A DNA stretch of 64,000 nucleotides. Origin: Rhinopomastus cyanomelas (taxonomy: Eukaryota; Chordata; Aves; Bucerotiformes; Rhinopomastidae). The position numbers and the translations under genes are program-made. The notes beneath the pieces were generated by a model. It searched no databases. It was not told the DNA's origin and saw nothing but the letters and a program-made list of their open reading frames with translations. The stretch is from contig VXBP01003389.1 in the NCBI GenBank assembly GCA_013400115.1, positions 475,255-539,254 on the forward strand. Direction: 5' to 3'. The first letter of the stretch is position 1. Each line of letters starts with the position of its first letter. Below are positions 45,862-56,392 of the stretch, piece after piece.

Positions 45862-46531
45862 GAAGCACTGAGAAGCACTGAGCATCATCTCCTTCTTCTG
45901 TGTACCAGCACCTTCTGCATCCAGTGGACAACCTCATGCAAGCTAAAGGATCTTCCTGGTAATTGGTTATTAGCCCCTTCCCAGACATGGCAGCCTGCAG
46001 GGCTAAGGGCTCAGAATGTCACTTTCTCATGGATTTCCATTAAATAGTTTCCAATGCACAACCACCTGGTGGAAACCCAACCTGCTGCTTTGAACACAGA
46101 TGTCTTTGCTGGGTTTGCTCCAGGTTTCTGCACCCAGCTCTGCCTCTCGACTTGTGCTTTCAATTTTAGAGCTGTGACAGTTGGTGCAAACAGGCTGCTG
46201 GAGGCACCAAGTGTCCTTCAGCAGCTCTGAAAATCAAAAAGCAAATTTATTTAGGGATGTTTCTTCTTCTTGTAGCTGATGGATAAAGTTCACCCTCAGG
46301 CTGGAAAAGATGCAGACTTGAAATCACCTTACATAGAAGGTTCCACATCAATATGAGAAGGAACTTCTTCACAGTGAGGGTGACAGAGCCTTGGAAGGGG
46401 CTGCCCAAGGGGGTTGTAGAGTCTCCTTCTGTGGATACATTTAAAACCACCTGGGTATGTTCTTGTGTGACTTGGTCTAGTCAGTCCTGCTGTGCTGGGG
46501 GGATTGGACTAGAAGATCTTTCGAGGTCCCT
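45839..46531. repeat. Large direct duplication, copy 1 (693 bp)
   Basis: Begins GATGTGGAACCTCTGGTG and ends TTTCGAGGTCCCT directly before a lone N (46532). It matches 46533-47218 throughout. Differences seen are a 7-bp indel (AATTGGT at about 45960) and several single-base changes (for example AGTGTCC versus AGCGTCC). It contains unique sequence plus a CR1 3' end. Confidence 0.95.
46337..46531 (+). mobile_element. CR1 type B in duplication copy 1, cut at the N
   Basis: Sense copy from AAGGTTCCACATCAATATG to TTTCGAGGTCCCT. The tail is missing because the sequence stops at the N. Confidence 0.93.
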
Positions 46532-46532
46532 N

Positions 46533-47218
46533 GATGTGGAACCTCTGGTGTTCCAGAAGCACTGAGAAGCACTGAGCATCATCTCCTTCTTCTGTGTACC
46601 AGCACCTTCTGCATCCAGTGGACAACCTCATGCAAGCTAAAGGATCTTCCTGGTTATTAGCCCCTTCCCAGACATGGCAGCCTGCAGGGCTAAGGGCTCA
46701 GGATGTCACTTTCTCATGGATTTCCATTAAATAGTTTCCAATGCACAACCACCCGCTGGAAACCCAACCTGCTGCTTTGAACACAGATGTCTTTGCTGGG
46801 TTTGCTCCAGGTTTCTGCACCCAGCTCTGCCTCTCGACTTGTGCTTTCAATTTTAGAGCTGTGACAGTTGGTGCAAACAGGCTGCTGGAGGCACCAAGCG
46901 TCCTTCAGCAGCTCTGAAAATCAAAAAGCAAATTTATTTAGGGATGTTTCTTCTTCTTGTAGCTGATGGATAAAGTTCACCCTCAGGCTGGAAAAGATGC
47001 AGACTTGAAATCACCTTACATAGAAGGTTCCACATCAATATGAGAAGGAACTTCTTCACAGTGAGGGTGACAGAGCCTTGGAAGGGGCTGCCCAAGGGGG
47101 TTGTAGAGTCTCCTTCTGTGGATACATTTAAAACCACCTGGGTATGTTCTTGTGTGACTTGGTCTAGTCAGTCCTGCTGTGCTGGGGGGATTGGACTAGA
47201 AGATCTTTCGAGGTCCCT
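46533..47218. repeat. Large direct duplication, copy 2 (686 bp)
   Basis: Second copy of the 45839-46531 block, starting right after the N. The length difference of 7 bp is explained exactly by the one indel. Probably an assembly duplication of two alleles or of unmerged contig ends. Confidence 0.95.
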
Positions 47219-47243
47219 TCCAATCCCTAATGTTCTGTGATAC
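47024..47243 (+). mobile_element. CR1 type B, copy 2 with complete 3' end
   Basis: Sense copy identical in structure to 46337-46531, but running on to the tail CCTAATGTTCTGTGATAC. Confidence 0.93.
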
Positions 47244-48497
47244 TGTAAAGACAAGAATTTTCTCTTGGGACACCACAGTAGTGTGAAAAGAAACTCCCAA
47301 ACCAGGTGACTTTTTATTGGATTCAATATTCATTTAGCTGCCTAAATTTGGTCTCAAATTTTAGACACACATTTTAACCAGCTCTGAGAACCCTGGTCCT
47401 GACAACACCAAAGGCACAGACGTACCGCAAGGAGGAAGTCAACGTTCAGCCTGCGATTTCCTTAAAAGCTTTAGAGACGCTGTGATTTACACTTCTAATT
47501 CCTACAGATGCTCTGGAAAAGGCACTTTAATGTCTGTCAAGCTTGCCAGGGCTGCTGGTGGGAAGCACGAATTCAAAGCACTGGTGTTATTGCTTAGCTA
47601 TTGTATCTCAAACACAAAGGGGCCATGTGGTCTCTAAATGTCACCTGAAAAAAAGGGAATCTTCCCCTAGAGACATCAGCTTTCTTCTTCGAGGAATTCT
47701 CTGCTCCCAGGCAGAGTCACAGGATTGAAAGGAGACTCAGGCTGTTCTTACAGAGTCCAAAGGAAAATCTCCCAACGGGGTGGACTCGGCAGCTGTAGTG
47801 CTGGTGGTTTATTTCTGCATCTTGGCTCCGCTGTCCTGCAGCTCAGGCTGGGGCACTGCTAATAATAAAATATCAAGGATCAAGCTGCTGTTGGAAATCA
47901 GGTCAGCTACTGGGTCTCTGCTTCAGCTGTTCTAATGACTCTATAGTCCAGCAAGATGCACACACACAGACTCCAGAAGTCTCCTTTTTGGAGCAGAGCC
48001 CCCTGGCCCATGTCGCTGGATGTGAAGAGAGGTTGTTTTACTTCTTAGAGCTATTCGTTTGGCAAATTCCCACAGGTGTAAACAGCCCCTCACCTGCTGG
48101 TGAAGAGCCCTAGACCACTGCCAGCTGTGCTGTGCCCCCTCCACCCTGCCACACCCCCACACTCCAGATGTTTTATAGCCACCTTCTAATGAGTTATCAG
48201 ATAAGGGGATGTAGTGGTTCTACTGTGTGCTTGTAGGGGGGTTTCTTCCCACTTAGTTCTGCACTGGGTGTTTCGTGCAGCTCTCTTGCACCATCAGTGG
48301 TTCTTCAGCCACAGGTAAGCAACAGCCTCTGGTTAATTTGGTGCTGAATGTTTTCAGTTGTGGTTTTTCACTTCTGTGGGTGTTTAAATGGATGTGATCA
48401 GAAGGGTTGTTTCTTTGCAGTCTGATAAGGAAGGGCACCTGTATCCCAGGAAAGGTAGAGGTGGACTGAGGTTTTCCTGTTCCTTCTGAATGCTAAG
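47244..48497. other. Unique sequence, nothing recognised
   Basis: No gene or repeat recognised. Confidence 0.4.
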
Positions 48498-48805
48498 AGC
48501 CTGTCAGAAGGCTGGGGGAGACTGTTCACAAGGGCAGGGAATGCTAGGATGAGGGGTCATGGCTTGAAGGTGGAAAAGCAGAGATTTAGGTCAGACATCA
48601 GGAAAAAAGCTCTTGAATCTGAGAGTGGGGGATCCTTGGAGCAGGTTGTATAGAGAGGTGATGGAGGTCTCATTCCTGGAGCCATTCAATGTCTGGCTGG
48701 ATGGGGCTCTGGGCAATCTGGTCTGGTGAGTGACATCCTAGCTTGTTATAGGGGGGGTTGACTAGATGCCCTTTGGAGGTCACTTCCAACCTTATGATTT
48801 TATTA
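48498..48805 (+). mobile_element. CR1 type D, 5'-truncated
   Basis: Sense copy: GAGACTGTTCACAAGGGCAGG, ATTTAGGTCAGACATCAGG, GGGCTCTGGGCAATCTGG, CCCTTTGGAGGTCACTTCC, ending CTTATGATTTTATT. Confidence 0.9.
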
Positions 48806-48871
48806 TCTGGGGTGAGGGGGACTGGAGCTCTATGATCCCTTCTATCCCTAAACTGTTCTATGGTTCTATGA
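48806..48871 (+). mobile_element. Second CR1 3' end in tandem
   Basis: GGGGACTGGAGCTCTATGATCC, CCCTAAACTGTTCTATGG and TTCTATGA form another CR1 3' end placed directly after the type D tail. Confidence 0.75.
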
Positions 48872-49657
48872 GACCTGTTTGCCTCTTTTCTGTTAGGGCT
48901 GCGTGTCACCCTCTGTGACGCCGGCCACAGTTAGTGTTTGTGGGTTGCTGTGGTCAAGCTAACTCATGTATTACTGGAAATCTGTGCTGGCTTTTTGCCC
49001 ACACCCATTATGCCTGAGCTTTGATGTGCTGTTTATAAAATACCCATCACTCTGGAAGCAGATGAATGTATAAAAGCACTTAGCAGCTCTTGGTGGACAG
49101 GTGCTGAGAGATTTTTCAGAAGAGCTCAACACCTATTGTGTGGAGAGCTCTGGAGATGAAAGATGCTGAACGGAGGATGAAAGATACTTGACCCTGAGGT
49201 ATGGATGGCGTTTGACCATTTGCATCCTCCTGTTGCAGTAAGCTGTCCCTTGCTGCTGTGACCTACACAACAGTTTATGAAAGGACCTGGTTCACACATG
49301 ACATTAGAAAGGGGTTTCTTGTGGCTTCTTTCCTGATAGTGTGGACTTTTCTGGTCATCCTTTTATTTATGATGTTTTTCTCTGCTGGGGTTCATGGAAG
49401 CTTGTGATGGCTTATAGTGGTGTAAGAACAGCTAATTTGTAGGATCAGGACTTTGGAAGGGGGGACAAAAGGGTTGGGGAGAAGAATATCCCCAGATTAT
49501 TGTGAGTATATAGAAGGTTTTCTTAGATGGGAGAGCAAAGGACCAGGAATGAAGTGCTGCTTGGTCTGTAGTGGCTAGTGCTTTTCAGATGGCAGTAAGG
49601 AGAATATTTGTTGCAACTGTCCTTACGTAGCTAAGGATCTCTGGTTCATGATGGAAC
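48872..49657. other. Unique sequence
   Basis: No repeat recognised. It holds the weak promoter candidate described at 49069. Confidence 0.4.
49069..49198 (+). promoter_or_regulatory. Weak candidate TATA promoter and first exon
   Basis: TATAAAAG (49069-49076) is a strong TATA word. About 30 bp downstream begins a stretch with no other feature, and a good donor, CTGAG|GTATGG, occurs at 49198. No CCAAT box was noticed at the usual spacing and no convincing start codon context follows. A second TATAAAA lies upstream at about 49034. Confidence 0.18.
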
Positions 49658-49770
49658 CACCTTCTCTGGAGATGTTTCAAACCTGCCTGGATTTGTTCCC
49701 GTGCAACTTGATGTAGAGGATTGTGCTGTGGTGGGGGATTGGACTAGATGATCTTTTGAGGTCCCTTCCC
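49658..49770 (+). mobile_element. CR1 type B lacking its last bases
   Basis: Sense fragment from ACCACCTTCTCTGGAGATG to TTTTGAGGTCCCTTCCC. Unlike most copies here it has lost the CTAATG...ATTCTATG tail and runs straight into unique sequence. Confidence 0.88.
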
Positions 49771-50191
49771 CAAACTTTTCTGCCATTTTCCAAGTAGACT
49801 GCAGCCAGGCAGACTGCCCTGGGCTCCCCACCTTGCAGAGGTGCCATCTGAGGTTTCTCACTAGGGTAGAGGGTTGTCATTTAATTCATTTTAATGAAAC
49901 TGCATCAGAGGGGAAAAAAAAGAGATCTTTGCCCAGACACGGTTTCTTGTTTTGGTGCCAGAAATGGACCTGCTATGAGATGTTCAGTCAATTGTTCTGC
50001 TCAGGACAGCAGAAATCTAGTTCTGAGGACCAAAGCAATGTGTGATAAGCACAAGAGTACTTCTAGTATTGGAAAAAGACAAGTGATTTGTCAGAATTAG
50101 GTACTTTGAGAGAATTCTGGATCTCTGTTAGACGTGAGATTGTTAACATTCCAGCTGGCTGGCAAGGACTAAGGCAGGATCCAGAGAGGTA
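49771..50191. other. Unique sequence, nothing recognised
   Basis: No gene or repeat recognised. Confidence 0.4.
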
Positions 50192-50666
50192 TCACAGAAC
50201 ATCAGGGATTGGAAGGGACCTTGAAAGATCATCCAGTCAATCCTCCTGTCACAGCAGGATCACCTAGATCCAGTCACACAGGAACACATCCAGGAGGATT
50301 TTAAACGTCTCCAGAGAAGGAGACTCCACAACCCACCTGGGCAGCCCGTTCCAGTGCTCTGTCACCTTCACTGGGAAGAAGTTCCTTCTCATATTTGTAT
50401 GGAACCTCCTATGTTCCAGCTTGCACCCACTGTCCCTCGTCCTATCACTAGATGACATTGAGAAGAGCCTGGCTCCATCCTCCTGACACCCACTCTTCAT
50501 GTATTTATAGACATTAATGTGCTCACCCCTCAGTCTCCTCCAAGCTAGAGAGACCCAGCTCCCTCAGCCTTTCCTCATAAGGGAGGTGCTCCACTTCATG
50601 ATCTCTATTGCTCTACACTGGACTCTGCAGCAGCTCCATGCCCTTTCTGAACTGAGGGGCCCAAAA
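50192..50666 (-). mobile_element. CR1 type B, about 0.47 kb
   Basis: Antisense copy from TCACAGAACATCAGGGATTG to CTTTCTGAACTGAGGGGCCC. Minus-strand translation of the 3' half gives MRRNFFPVKVTEHWNGLPRW. Confidence 0.95.
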
Positions 50667-51318
50667 TGTTCTGTGCTACCTCTAGAAACACTAGCTTTAA
50701 ATCAGCCTGAGCCCTTTGCGCAGTAAATATCTGGTGTTTGCCCTCATAATCACCCAGCTTTACCTTGCTGAAACGGAGAAGACAATCCAGCCTTTGTTTC
50801 TGATGGTTACTCTTCACAAACAACCACCTATCTCTTCCCAGCAAGCCCAATTATCTTCATCCATATTACATTTCCAGCCACTTCACAATTGCCTTTTGTA
50901 GCGTGTGAATGATCCGTAGAAGCCTGTAGTAAGTGTCAGTCCTAGTAAAATCAGTTCTGTTTCAGTATATTACGGCTGGTTTGCTGTGCTGCTTGCTGTT
51001 GCTGTACCTTTTTGTCATGGAAAATGAGGCATGTGCTCTGTTATCACCTACTGAGCTGTTACACAGCTCTTAGCGTTATGGTTGCCGCTGATGGCAAATG
51101 TTGTAGTTGAGGATGCAAAATGGCTTTCTCGATGAAATTGTGACTCTGTGCTCTCATCATTAGCCTAGGGGTGAAAACTGTCTCCAGTCAGAATAAAAAC
51201 AATAAGAAAATAAATAATCTGGCCTATCCTGATAATTTTACTGTAGAATCTGCCTCATGTCCTCTGTCAAGGTACTGAAGCCTTAACTTTTCATAAACAT
51301 GGGCAACAGAAAGTTCTC
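50667..51318. other. Unique sequence, nothing recognised
   Basis: No gene or repeat recognised. Confidence 0.4.
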
Positions 51319-51711
51319 CATAGAATCATAGAATCTTTAGGGATTGGAAGGGGCCTCGAAAGACCATCTAGTCCAATCCCCCTGCCACAGCAGGATCACC
51401 TAGACCAAGTCACACAGGAACACATCCAGGAGGGTTTTAAATGTCTCCAGTGAAGGAGACTCCACAACCCTCCCTGGGCAGCCCCTTCCAGTGCTCTGTC
51501 ACCCTCACTGGGAAGAACTTCTCATATTTATGTGGAACCTCCTGTGTTCCAGCTTACAGCCATTGCCCCTTGTCCTATCACTAGATGACACTGAGAAGAG
51601 CCTGGTTCCACCCTCCTGACACCCACCCTTCAAATATTTATAGACATTAATGAAGTCACTCCTCAGTCTCCTCTTCTCCAAGCTCAAGAGACCCAGCTCC
51701 CTCAGCTTCTC
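51319..51711 (-). mobile_element. CR1 type B, left part, split by a nested element
   Basis: Antisense copy from CATAGAATCATAGAATC to CAGCTCCCTCAGCTTCTC. It continues at 51804. Confidence 0.95.
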
Positions 51712-51803
51712 CCAGTATCACAGTAATGATAAGGTTGGAAAAGACCTTAAAGATCATCCAGTCCAACCTAAATCCAAATAAACCCAATAGTCCTAACATC
51801 TAG
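51712..51803 (-). mobile_element. Nested short CR1 of a different family, 8-bp TSD
   Basis: A 92-bp insertion with TATCACAGTAATGATAAGG and TTGGAAAAGACCTTAAAG, then ATCCAGTCCAACC and CCCAATAGTCCTAACATC. It has the TTGGAAAAGACC signature and not the type B GGGATTGGAAGGGACC. The direct repeat AGCTTCTC stands on both sides (51704-51711 and 51804-51811). Confidence 0.92.
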
Positions 51804-52044
51804 AGCTTCTCCTCATAAGGAAGGTGCTCCATCTCCTTCATCATTCTTGTTGCCCTACGCTGGACTCCCTCCAGCAGCTCTGTGTCCTGCTTCAACTGAG
51901 GGGCCCAGAACTGGACACAATGCTCCAGATGTGGTCTCAGCAGGGCAGAGTAGAGGGGGAGAAGAACCTCTGTTGATCTGCTAACCACCCTGCTTTTGAT
52001 CCACCCCAGGATGCTGTTGACCCTCTTGGCCACGAGAGCACACA
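51804..52044 (-). mobile_element. CR1 type B, right part of the split copy
   Basis: Resumes with AGCTTCTCCTCATAAGG and runs to CCTCTTGGCCACGAGAGC. Minus-strand translation shows RPHLEHCVQFWAPQLKQDTE. Confidence 0.95.
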
Positions 52045-52562
52045 ACAAAATTGCTCCAAACAGCAGAACTACTGTAGAGAACCTTCTCAGTGGAGAGCAT
52101 AAATCATTGAGCTGCTTGCAGAGCAGAGATGGTCTTGTGAAGCTAGTGATATAGTGTGGTCCCAGCGATGTACCTCTGCTAATGAGCCTGGGCAGATCCA
52201 GTCTGGTTCAGCATCTGGGCTGTGGTTGTTCTGCAAGTCACATAATGCACCCAGGGCTGATAGTGTTGGTAGCGTTGTATGGTCTGAGGTGTAGAAAATG
52301 GATGTGTGTGCACACAGAATGGTCAGGAAAGCAAACTCGTGCACGGGTGGGCTTTGTTGGAGGCTGGTCTGCTTGGGTGTCCAGTGAAATCCTAGCTTAC
52401 AGTGGCTGGAACTTGTAATGCACTTTCACTGGTTCTTTCACAAGATATGAAGAGGCTTTGTTGCCCAGTCCCACTGCAGTGATTGCCCTGATGAGCTGAT
52501 TTTTGGGTTGTGAATGAAGTGGTTGGGATGTTCTAGCACCAAGAGGGACTTTTTAGGATGTC
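52045..52562. other. Unique sequence, nothing recognised
   Basis: No gene or repeat recognised. Confidence 0.4.
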
Positions 52563-52824
52563 AGGTAGTGACAGGGCTAGGGGGAATGGAGCAAAGCTGG
52601 AGATGGGTAGATTTAGACTGGATGTGAGGAGGAAGTTCTTCATTGTGAGAGTGGTGAGAGCCTGGAATGGGTTGCCCAGGGAGGAGGCTGAGGCCCCGTC
52701 CTTGGAGGTGTTTAAGGCTGGGCTGGATGAGGCTCTGGGCAGCCTGATCTAGGGTGGGATGTCCCTGCCCATGGCAGAGGAGTCGGAACTGGATGATCCT
52801 GTGGTCCCTTCTAACCCTGACTGA
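52563..52824 (+). mobile_element. CR1 type A, 5'-truncated
   Basis: Sense copy: GTAGTGACAGGGCTAGGGGG, TTTAGACTGGATGTGAGG, GGGTTGCCCAGGGAGGAGG, GGGTGGGATGTCCCTGCCC and the tail CCCTTCTAACCCTGACTGA. Translation gives DVRRKFFIVRVVRAWNGLPR. It is fused to a B module at CTGA. Confidence 0.92.
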
Positions 52825-52894
52825 TCCTGCTGTGGCAGGGGGATTGGACTGGATGATCTTTCGAGGTCCCTTCCAATCCCTAATGATTCTATGA
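52825..52894 (+). mobile_element. CR1 type B 3' module fused to the type A copy
   Basis: TCCTGCTGTGGCAGGGGG through GGATGATCTTTCGAGG to TAATGATTCTATGA, joined to the type A tail with loss of the intervening CTCTATG...GGTGA bases. Confidence 0.92.
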
Positions 52895-53263
52895 TACTCT
52901 GCTTAGCTGACACAGCAGGTTTCACCCTTTCCAGGGTATCCTTGGTAGCAGGATAATAAATTTTGTCCTTCCCAAAGCAAAGGTCAAGGCAAAGCTATTC
53001 AGAGAAAGGAGGAGGAGATGACCAGCTGGTGAGGTTAGGAGGCAATGAGGATGAATCTGGTGTGCTGCAGTGGCAGGGATCAGAACCTGGGTGTATTCAC
53101 ATTCTTGCTGACATACTCTGACTCTGGAAAACTCGCCCAGTTTGTTTCAAGTCCCCATTTGTAAGGTGAAAGGAAAACAGTCTTTTAACTTCCACCAGTG
53201 TTGTAAATGTAACCACCCTTATCTAAGGGATTTCCTTGAATGCTGTGGTGCTTCTGGAAGTCT

Positions 53264-53446
53264 GGTGTGGCACTGGAACAGGCTTCCCAGTGAGCTGGTT
53301 GAGTTGCCATCCTTGGATGCATTTAAAGATCGCTTGGCTGTGGTGTTGAGGGATGTGGTTTAGGGGTGAACTTGTAAGGTAGGGTGGATGGTTGGACTTG
53401 ATCATCTCCGGGGGGGTCTTTTCCAAGCAGAGTGGTTCTGTGATTC
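53264..53446 (+). mobile_element. CR1 type C, 5'-truncated
   Basis: Sense copy from GGTGTGGCACTGGAACAGG through TGTTGAGGGATGTGGTTTAGG to TCTTTTCCAAGCAGAGTGG and TTCTGTGATTC. A run of 7 G occurs at 53410-53416. Confidence 0.9.
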
Positions 53447-55127
53447 TCACCCTCTTTCCCCACAGCCTCACCTGTGTGGGGTATTGGCAGGGTTAAAGGA
53501 GCGAGGAGGTAGTTGTCTCTCCCTGCTTTAGTGTCCCTACTAAAGAGAGGAAAGCACTTGAGTGAAGGCTGCAAGGAATATCTTTACTGCTCTGAACGTG
53601 CCTGATCCAGCAGGGGCTCTGTTAGCTGACTCAGCTCCAGCAGCCCTGGAATGAAATTAGTGGGTGTTAAGCCTGTTTTGAAATGCAGCATCACTGTGAC
53701 TCGATTAATAAAGCCCTAACTCTTTTAAGCCGCCTCTTTGGCCTCATATAATTAAAGTTTTGCCAATACATCATGTCATTCCCTTAGTTTTTCTTATGCC
53801 AGAATGAAATTTCCTTTATTGCATTAGCCTTGGTAGCTGGAGGATGCTTGTTATCGAAGGCACTCGGAGCTCTCCTCTCGTTCCTGTGGAGAGCACAGCG
53901 TGTTCAGCTCCTTCTGGAGCTCCACAGGTACCAGCAAGGGCTGGCTCACACCCAGGGATGTGCAGAGTTGTTCCTTACCCATAGCACTGCCTGACCACTG
54001 GAAGTGTATCTGGATGGAAGTGCCTGAGGCTTTGAATTCAAAGCCTGCAGTACTTTCCTCACCCTTTTAAAACCAAAGCTTTGCTGGGATATCATGAGCT
54101 TTGCTTTCCTCTTCTACCTTCTGGCTGGCAAAATGCCCTGGAGGTGCAGAGACACCCATGTTCTCTGCTGATGAGTATTGTGGCAAATGGCAAACAGCAC
54201 TGGGGTTTGGGGTTGGTTTAGACTTCTTGTTTAGATGTTGGTCTGTTTGTTTTTGTGCAGATGCTGTTGGTAGACCAGGTTCTTCACAAACACCTGAGTG
54301 CACTCTGTTGGGGACACCAGTCCCTGCCTCACAGGACATGAATGCATTGCTCCTCCTGTAGCCTTCACCTTCCTGGGCTCCTATTTTCCTTCCTCAACCT
54401 GTTTATTTAGCCTGGATGTTCTGAGGGCAGGGCATGGCTCTGTTTTCTGTTCTTCCTTTGGTACTATTAGAGTAAATCTCTTGGGGAGATTTTCCTGGCT
54501 TAAGAATTTACGTGCATGGAGTCCCATCCTCAGACATTCAGGAGCCCAGCAGAGTCAAACACCTGAGGTAACCAGCAAGGCAAGAATGAAAATCAGGTTG
54601 GCTTTTCGGAAACTACTGTCTGATACCCTGTCATTCAGCAGTTACCACGGGAAACTAGATAAGGATGTTTTCAATATCAGAGGTACTGATGTCTCCTGAT
54701 AACCTGGCTGCTGGTTTTGATGACTGAGGACAGATTCTCTCAAGACGCTGTTCCTACTTGACTTCTCAGATTGACTCCAACATCTGACTAGACAGAGGTG
54801 ATGTTCATCCATCTGCAGGATTTGTCCACTGGGTCTTCTGTGGTGATTGAACGTTTTCCTGCCCCGTATAGCAAACTAGCTATGCTGCTTATCCCCAGAT
54901 AACCCTGAAAGTCATGGATCTGATGAATGGTTGAGCTGTCAAAGGGCTGTTTCCTTTCAAATGTAGCTGGCTGGTGCAGTGTTTACCCCCACAAACACGT
55001 GAGGCAGTGGCAACGCTTAGCCATGCTACAGTCAGTGTTAGGGCATGATCTGCTGGACTAAAACTGCTCTAATCCCACCAAAATCCTTAGGCTGTGCAAA
55101 TTCATACTGCCTAGCTCTTTGCTCTGA
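53447..55127. other. Unique sequence, possible conserved block
   Basis: About 1.7 kb without recognised repeats. 53680-53850 is AT-rich, non-repetitive and resembles conserved non-coding DNA (GACTCGATTAATAAAGCC, CATATAATTAAAG). Open frames of up to 133 codons show no known domain. Confidence 0.3.
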
Positions 55128-55307
55128 GTACATATAAATATGTGAAGGGTAGGTGTCAGGAGGATGGAGCCAGGCTCTTCTCAATGTCATCTAGTGATAG
55201 GATGAGGGGCAATGGGTGTGAGCTGGAACAGAGAATATTCCATACAAATATGAGAAGGAACTTCTTCACAATGAGGGTGACAGAGCACTGGAAGGGGCTG
55301 CCCAAGG
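55128..55307 (+). mobile_element. CR1 type B cut by an assembly gap
   Basis: Sense copy from CATATAAATATGTGAAGG to GGAAGGGGCTGCCCAAGG, where a run of N begins. Confidence 0.95.
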
Positions 55308-55328
55308 NNNNNNNNNNNNNNNNNNNNN
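55308..55328. other. Assembly gap (21 N)
   Basis: A run of 21 N inside CR1 sequence. The missing 3' part of the left copy and the 5' edge of the right copy fall in the gap. Confidence 1.
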
Positions 55329-55339
55329 CTGATGTTTAC

Positions 55340-55575
55340 AAACACATTTACAAACACATAAAGGAGGATGGAGCCAAGCTCTTCTCAGTAATGCTCAATG
55401 ATAGGGCACAGGGTGCAAACTGGAGCATAGGAGGTTCCAAATAAATATAAGAAAAACCTTTTTCACTGTGAGGGTGACAGAGCCCTAGAACAGGCTGCCC
55501 AGAGAGGTTGTAGAGCCTCCATTTCTGGAGACATTAAAAACCAGCCTGGATTTGTTCCTGTTTAACCTACTGTAG
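55340..55575 (+). mobile_element. CR1 type B, right of the gap
   Basis: Sense copy, somewhat diverged: AAAGGAGGATGGAGCC, GATAGGGCACAGGGTGC, CCTTTTTCACTGTGAGGG, ending AACCTACTGTAGGTGATCC, where it jumps into a second 3' segment. Confidence 0.92.
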
Positions 55576-55717
55576 GTGATCCAGGGGGGTTGTGGAGATG
55601 TTTTAAACCTACCTGGATACATTTCTGTGCAACTTGATCTAGGTGATCCTGCTGTGGCAGGGGGATTGGACTGGATGATCTTTTGAGGTCCCTTCCAACC
55701 CTTAACCTTCTGTGATC
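55576..55717 (+). mobile_element. Second CR1 type B 3' segment in tandem
   Basis: AGGGGGGTTGTGGAGATG through AACTTGATCTAGGTGATCC to CCTTAACCTTCTGTGATC. It repeats the part of the element that the preceding copy already contains. Confidence 0.92.
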
Positions 55718-56392
55718 TCCAAACATGAGATGGGGGAAAAGAAAAGCATAAGGACATAATTCCCTTTACTGCTAGAAATCCCAAACAATGAGAGCACTAC
55801 AAACGCTTGTTGCTACTAGAAGCATTTTAACTGTGAAGAGGTGGGATTTTTTTAATGAAGATTTTCTCTGGGTTGCTGTGATTTCCTTGGCTAATAGTAA
55901 TTTCATGCTGTTCTAACAGTTTGTTGTGTAGCTGGCTCCTGCACGTGCCCCGTATTTTGATAGGAGAGCCGTAGCGCTAGACATTTTGTAAATGGTCATC
56001 GGAGTAAACAAAGCCCAGTCACTGTGTGTCGGGTGAAAGGAGCAGATTTGCAGTGAAACAGCTGACAGAGGAAGAGACAGTGTGAGACTGCAGCCCTGAA
56101 ACATGTCACTGACTTCAGGCAATGTAGATCAGCAGGAGACAGGGCTGCAGCAGATGGTCGGAGTTTGATTAATCAAATGTCCCGAATTAAAGCCTGATTG
56201 TTTAAGGAAAAAAAAGTAGGTTGAAAAATAAAAGCAAGCTGACAGAGTAAATGACTGCACTGCCTGTCCCTGTTATTAACTTCAAATAACTGAGGGAATC
56301 ATTGTTTTCCTGATGATGCTCAGTGCACTGAGCGTTAGAGTGTTTAAATATAAAGATTGTGGGGATCAAGATGTTGCGCTGGTACAGAAAAC
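55718..56392. other. Unique sequence, nothing recognised
   Basis: No gene or repeat recognised. Confidence 0.4.

Noticed and set aside
45624..47243. Biological segmental duplication
   Set aside because: The lone N exactly at the boundary and allele-like differences make an assembly artefact more likely.
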